Shown here: positions 5,281 to 7,397 of the stretch, piece by piece
How positions within the stretch are numbered: position 1 is the first letter of the stretch
Layout: each line of letters starts with the position of its first letter
NCBI GenBank assembly: GCA_947259685.1
Contig: CAMYNC010000164.1
Span: 3,161-10,557 of the forward strand
Direction: 5' to 3'
From: an uncultured Desulfuromonadales bacterium
Lineage (GTDB): Bacteria; Desulfobacterota; Desulfuromonadia; Desulfuromonadales; Geopsychrobacteraceae
DNA: 7,397 bases
Translations under genes and position numbers: made by a program
Notes under the pieces: generated by a model
Told to the model about the DNA's origin: nothing
The model's database searches: none
Seen by the model: the letters and a program-made list of their open reading frames with translations, nothing else

Positions 5281-5405
5281 GGGCAGCCCCCGAGGTTGAC
5301 CGCGATAATGAGATCGAACCCCAAAAGTAAAACCGGCGGGTCACGTCCCGCGAGTATTGACAAGCATAAAACCCCTCTGGTTCCACCGGAGTGGAGAGGA
5401 AGCGT
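5281..5405 (+). other. Gap-arsJ spacer left of the repeat, no gene
   Basis: The stretch after the GAPDH stop holds GGGG-CAG-CCCC (5280-5290) directly at the stop codon and the dyad GCGGG (5336-5340) / CCCGC (5347-5351). Neither is followed by a T-run, so I do not call a terminator. A consensus -35 TTGACA (5357-5362) has no acceptable -10 at 16-18 bases. No coding capacity is credible. The region probably serves only as a transcribed spacer, enlarged by the repeat that follows. Confidence 0.4.
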
Positions 5406-5500
5406 CCCCTCTCCCTGGGGGAGAGGGCCAGGGTGAGGGGGCTTTCAAACAGTCTCCCCTCATCCGGCCTGCGGCCACCTTCTCCCCCAGGGAGAAGGCC
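5406..5500. repeat. REP/MITE-like double-hairpin intergenic repeat
   Basis: Two nine-base perfect stems flank a symmetrical centre. The first is CCCTCTCCC (5407-5415) / GGGAGAGGG (5419-5427) with a three-base loop. The second is CCTTCTCCC (5478-5486) / GGGAGAAGG (5490-5498), also with a three-base loop. Between them GGGTGAGGGG (5431-5440) pairs with CCCCTCATCC (5457-5466) at nine of ten positions, and GGCC-TGC-GGCC (5467-5477) makes a further small dyad. The CTCTCCC...GGGTGAGGG...CCCTCATCC...CTTCTCCC pattern matches, from memory, an intergenic repeat widespread in proteobacterial genomes. No target-site duplication was evident. It sits between gap and arsJ, where the RNA structure could affect read-through or mRNA stability. 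Confidence 0.8.
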
Positions 5501-5524
5501 TTTGCTCATAACTGCTGGAGGCTC

Positions 5525-6742
5525 ATGACCGCTATAAAAAATTACAGCCTTGTCACCGCCGCCTACTGGGGCTTCACCCTCACCGACGGCGCCCTGCGCA
5601 TGCTGGTGCTGCTGCACTTTCATGGACTCGGCTACAGCGCGGTGCAGATCGCCTTTCTGTTCCTGCTCTACGAATTCTTCGGCATTGTCACCAACCTGGT
5701 CGGCGGTTGGATCGGCTCGCAGCTGGGGCTCAAGGTCACCCTGTTCAGCGGGCTGGCGCTGCAGATTTTTGCGCTCGGGGCGTTGGGCCTTCTCCATCCC
5801 GGCTGGTCGGAACTCTTTTCAATCTGCTACGTTATGGGATTGCAGGCCCTTTCGGGGATCGCCAAGGATCTCACCAAGATGAGCAGCAAGAGCGCCATCA
5901 AGGTCCTGGTTCCGGAAGAGGCCGACAGCGCCCTGTTCAAGTGGGTGGCGCTGCTCACCGGCTCGAAAAATGCCCTCAAAGGGGTCGGGTTCTTCCTTGG
6001 CGGCCTGCTGCTGGCGACGGTCGGTTTTAGCGGGGCGCTCTGGCTGATGGCGTCAGGCCTGCTGCTGGTGCTGCTGGCAACCCTCTTCTCATTGCCGAAA
6101 GAGATCGGCGTGGCGAAGAAAAAGACAAAATTCTCCGCCATCCTTTCGAAGAGCCGTGACATCAACCTCTTGTCTGCGGCGCGGCTGTTTCTGTTCGGCT
6201 CGCGGGATATCTGGTTCGTGGTCGGCCTGCCGGTCTTCCTCTCCGCCAGCCTGAACTGGAGTCACACCCAGGTCGGCGGGTTTCTCGCCCTCTGGGTGAT
6301 CGGTTACGGCGGCGTGCAGGCTTTAGCACCAAGGTTGCTGAAATCTTCATTGCGGGGCGGGACACCGCGAGGCGGCACTGCCAGCGTCGGCGCTTTCGCT
6401 CTGGCAGGTTTAACGGCACTGATCGCCATCGGCGTGGCGTTGGAATTATCTCCCTGGCTGACGGTGGTTGCCGGATTGGCGCTGTTCGGGCTGATCTTTG
6501 CCGTCAACTCCTCGGTACACTCTTATCTGATCCTCGCCTACACCGAGGCGGACCAGGCAGCGCTCAACGTCGGTTTTTACTACATGGCCAACGCCGCCGG
6601 GCGGCTGGTCGGCACCCTGCTTTCAGGGCTGGTTTTTCAGCTCGCCGGGCTGGTCGGCTGCCTCTGGGTGTCGGCCCTGTTCGTACTGATCGCCGGGGGG
6701 ATTTCGCTGTTGTTGCCACGCGGACAGATTACGACGGCTTGA
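5525..6742 (+). CDS. arsJ: Organoarsenical efflux MFS transporter ArsJ
   Basis: This 405-residue, roughly twelve-helix major facilitator protein of the inner membrane exports 1-arseno-3-phosphoglycerate made by the adjacent GAPDH. The N-terminus MTAIKNYSLVTAAYWGFTLT then DGALRMLVLLHFH (21-33) is characteristic of ArsJ. YEFFGIVTNLVGGWIG (49-64) is the first cytoplasmic-side motif region. GIAKDLTKMSSKSAIK (111-126) and GSKNALKGVGFFLGG (146-160) supply conserved basic residues suited to a phosphorylated, anionic substrate. A cytoplasmic loop rich in Lys lies near 192-212, between the two six-helix halves. The ATG at 5525 has GGAGG (5517-5521), though only three bases apart. An upstream in-frame TTG at 5357 would translate the hairpin repeat and is rejected. 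The gene lies 244 bases after GAPDH and 27 before acr3, consistent with one transcription unit under ArsR2. Confidence 0.94.
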   Translation: MTAIKNYSLVTAAYWGFTLTDGALRMLVLLHFHGLGYSAVQIAFLFLLYEFFGIVTNLVGGWIGSQLGLKVTLFSGLALQIFALGALGLLHPGWSELFSICYVMGLQALSGIAKDLTKMSSKSAIKVLVPEEADSALFKWVALLTGSKNALKGVGFFLGGLLLATVGFSGALWLMASGLLLVLLATLFSLPKEIGVAKKKTKFSAILSKSRDINLLSAARLFLFGSRDIWFVVGLPVFLSASLNWSHTQVGGFLALWVIGYGGVQALAPRLLKSSLRGGTPRGGTASVGAFALAGLTALIAIGVALELSPWLTVVAGLALFGLIFAVNSSVHSYLILAYTEADQAALNVGFYYMANAAGRLVGTLLSGLVFQLAGLVGCLWVSALFVLIAGGISLLLPRGQITTA

Positions 6743-6769
6743 TTTCAAGCAATGAAAGGGGGTCGCACT

Positions 6770-7397
<628 letters not shown>

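Noticed and set aside
5336..5351. GCGGG-N6-CCCGC as a terminator after the GAPDH gene
   Set aside because: The stem is short and has no T-run; arsJ downstream is functionally tied to GAPDH, so a terminator is not expected.
5357..5385. TTGACA as a -35 for a separate arsJ promoter
   Set aside because: No -10-like hexamer occurs 16-18 bases downstream, and the intervening repeat would lie in the leader.
5357..5524. Upstream in-frame TTG start extending ArsJ by 56 residues
   Set aside because: The extension would translate the hairpin repeat and gives low-complexity sequence unlike ArsJ, whose typical N-terminus starts at the ATG at 5525.

Overview
The window is a chromosomal-type arsenic detoxification island read almost entirely on the plus strand. 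Base composition, gene order and the relatedness of the proteins suggest a Desulfuromonas/Geobacter-like member of the Desulfuromonadia. That assignment is an inference from general resemblance, not from a marker gene.

Left edge (1-560): the N-terminal 59 codons of a LysR-family regulator run off the window on the minus strand. It is divergent from a 65-codon unrecognised small ORF that has a good ribosome binding site. The 183-base space between them holds a TGTGC-N6-GCACA dyad.

Module 1 (589-3735): an ArsR/SmtB repressor (ArsR1), a COG0701/ArsP-type permease, a small cytoplasmic CxxC thioredoxin of the TM0996/MTH895 type, an exported thioredoxin-like protein, and a CcdA/DsbD-type membrane electron carrier. 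The last three are tightly packed, with a TAGGAGG stop/SD overlap and an ATGA overlap. Two copies of a dyad with core TTGGC-N6-GCCAA lie in front of arsR1 and in front of the permease gene. In the first copy the six-base spacer is the -10 box itself. The module looks like an efflux permease joined to a redox relay that crosses the inner membrane.

Module 2 (3756-7397, running off the right edge): a second ArsR with the ELCVCDL metal site (ArsR2), an ArsJ-associated glyceraldehyde-3-phosphate dehydrogenase, the MFS exporter ArsJ, and the first 209 codons of an Acr3 arsenite exporter. The GAPDH plus ArsJ pair is the known arsenate route: GAPDH makes 1-arseno-3-phosphoglycerate and ArsJ exports it. 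Acr3 handles arsenite. A different dyad, ATCCGC-N4-GCGGAT, occurs between the -35 and -10 boxes of arsR2 and again upstream of the GAPDH gene. The arsR2 promoter geometry puts the transcription start at or next to the ATG, so its mRNA may be leaderless.

Between GAPDH and arsJ lies a REP/MITE-like double-hairpin repeat of about 95 bases.

Together the genes would give resistance to arsenate, arsenite and probably an organoarsenical or other soft-metal species, under two ArsR regulators with distinguishable operators. No gene-free stretch exceeds 300 bases; the gaps of 183, 134 and 244 bases are described below. I saw no tRNA, rRNA, CRISPR array or transposase gene.
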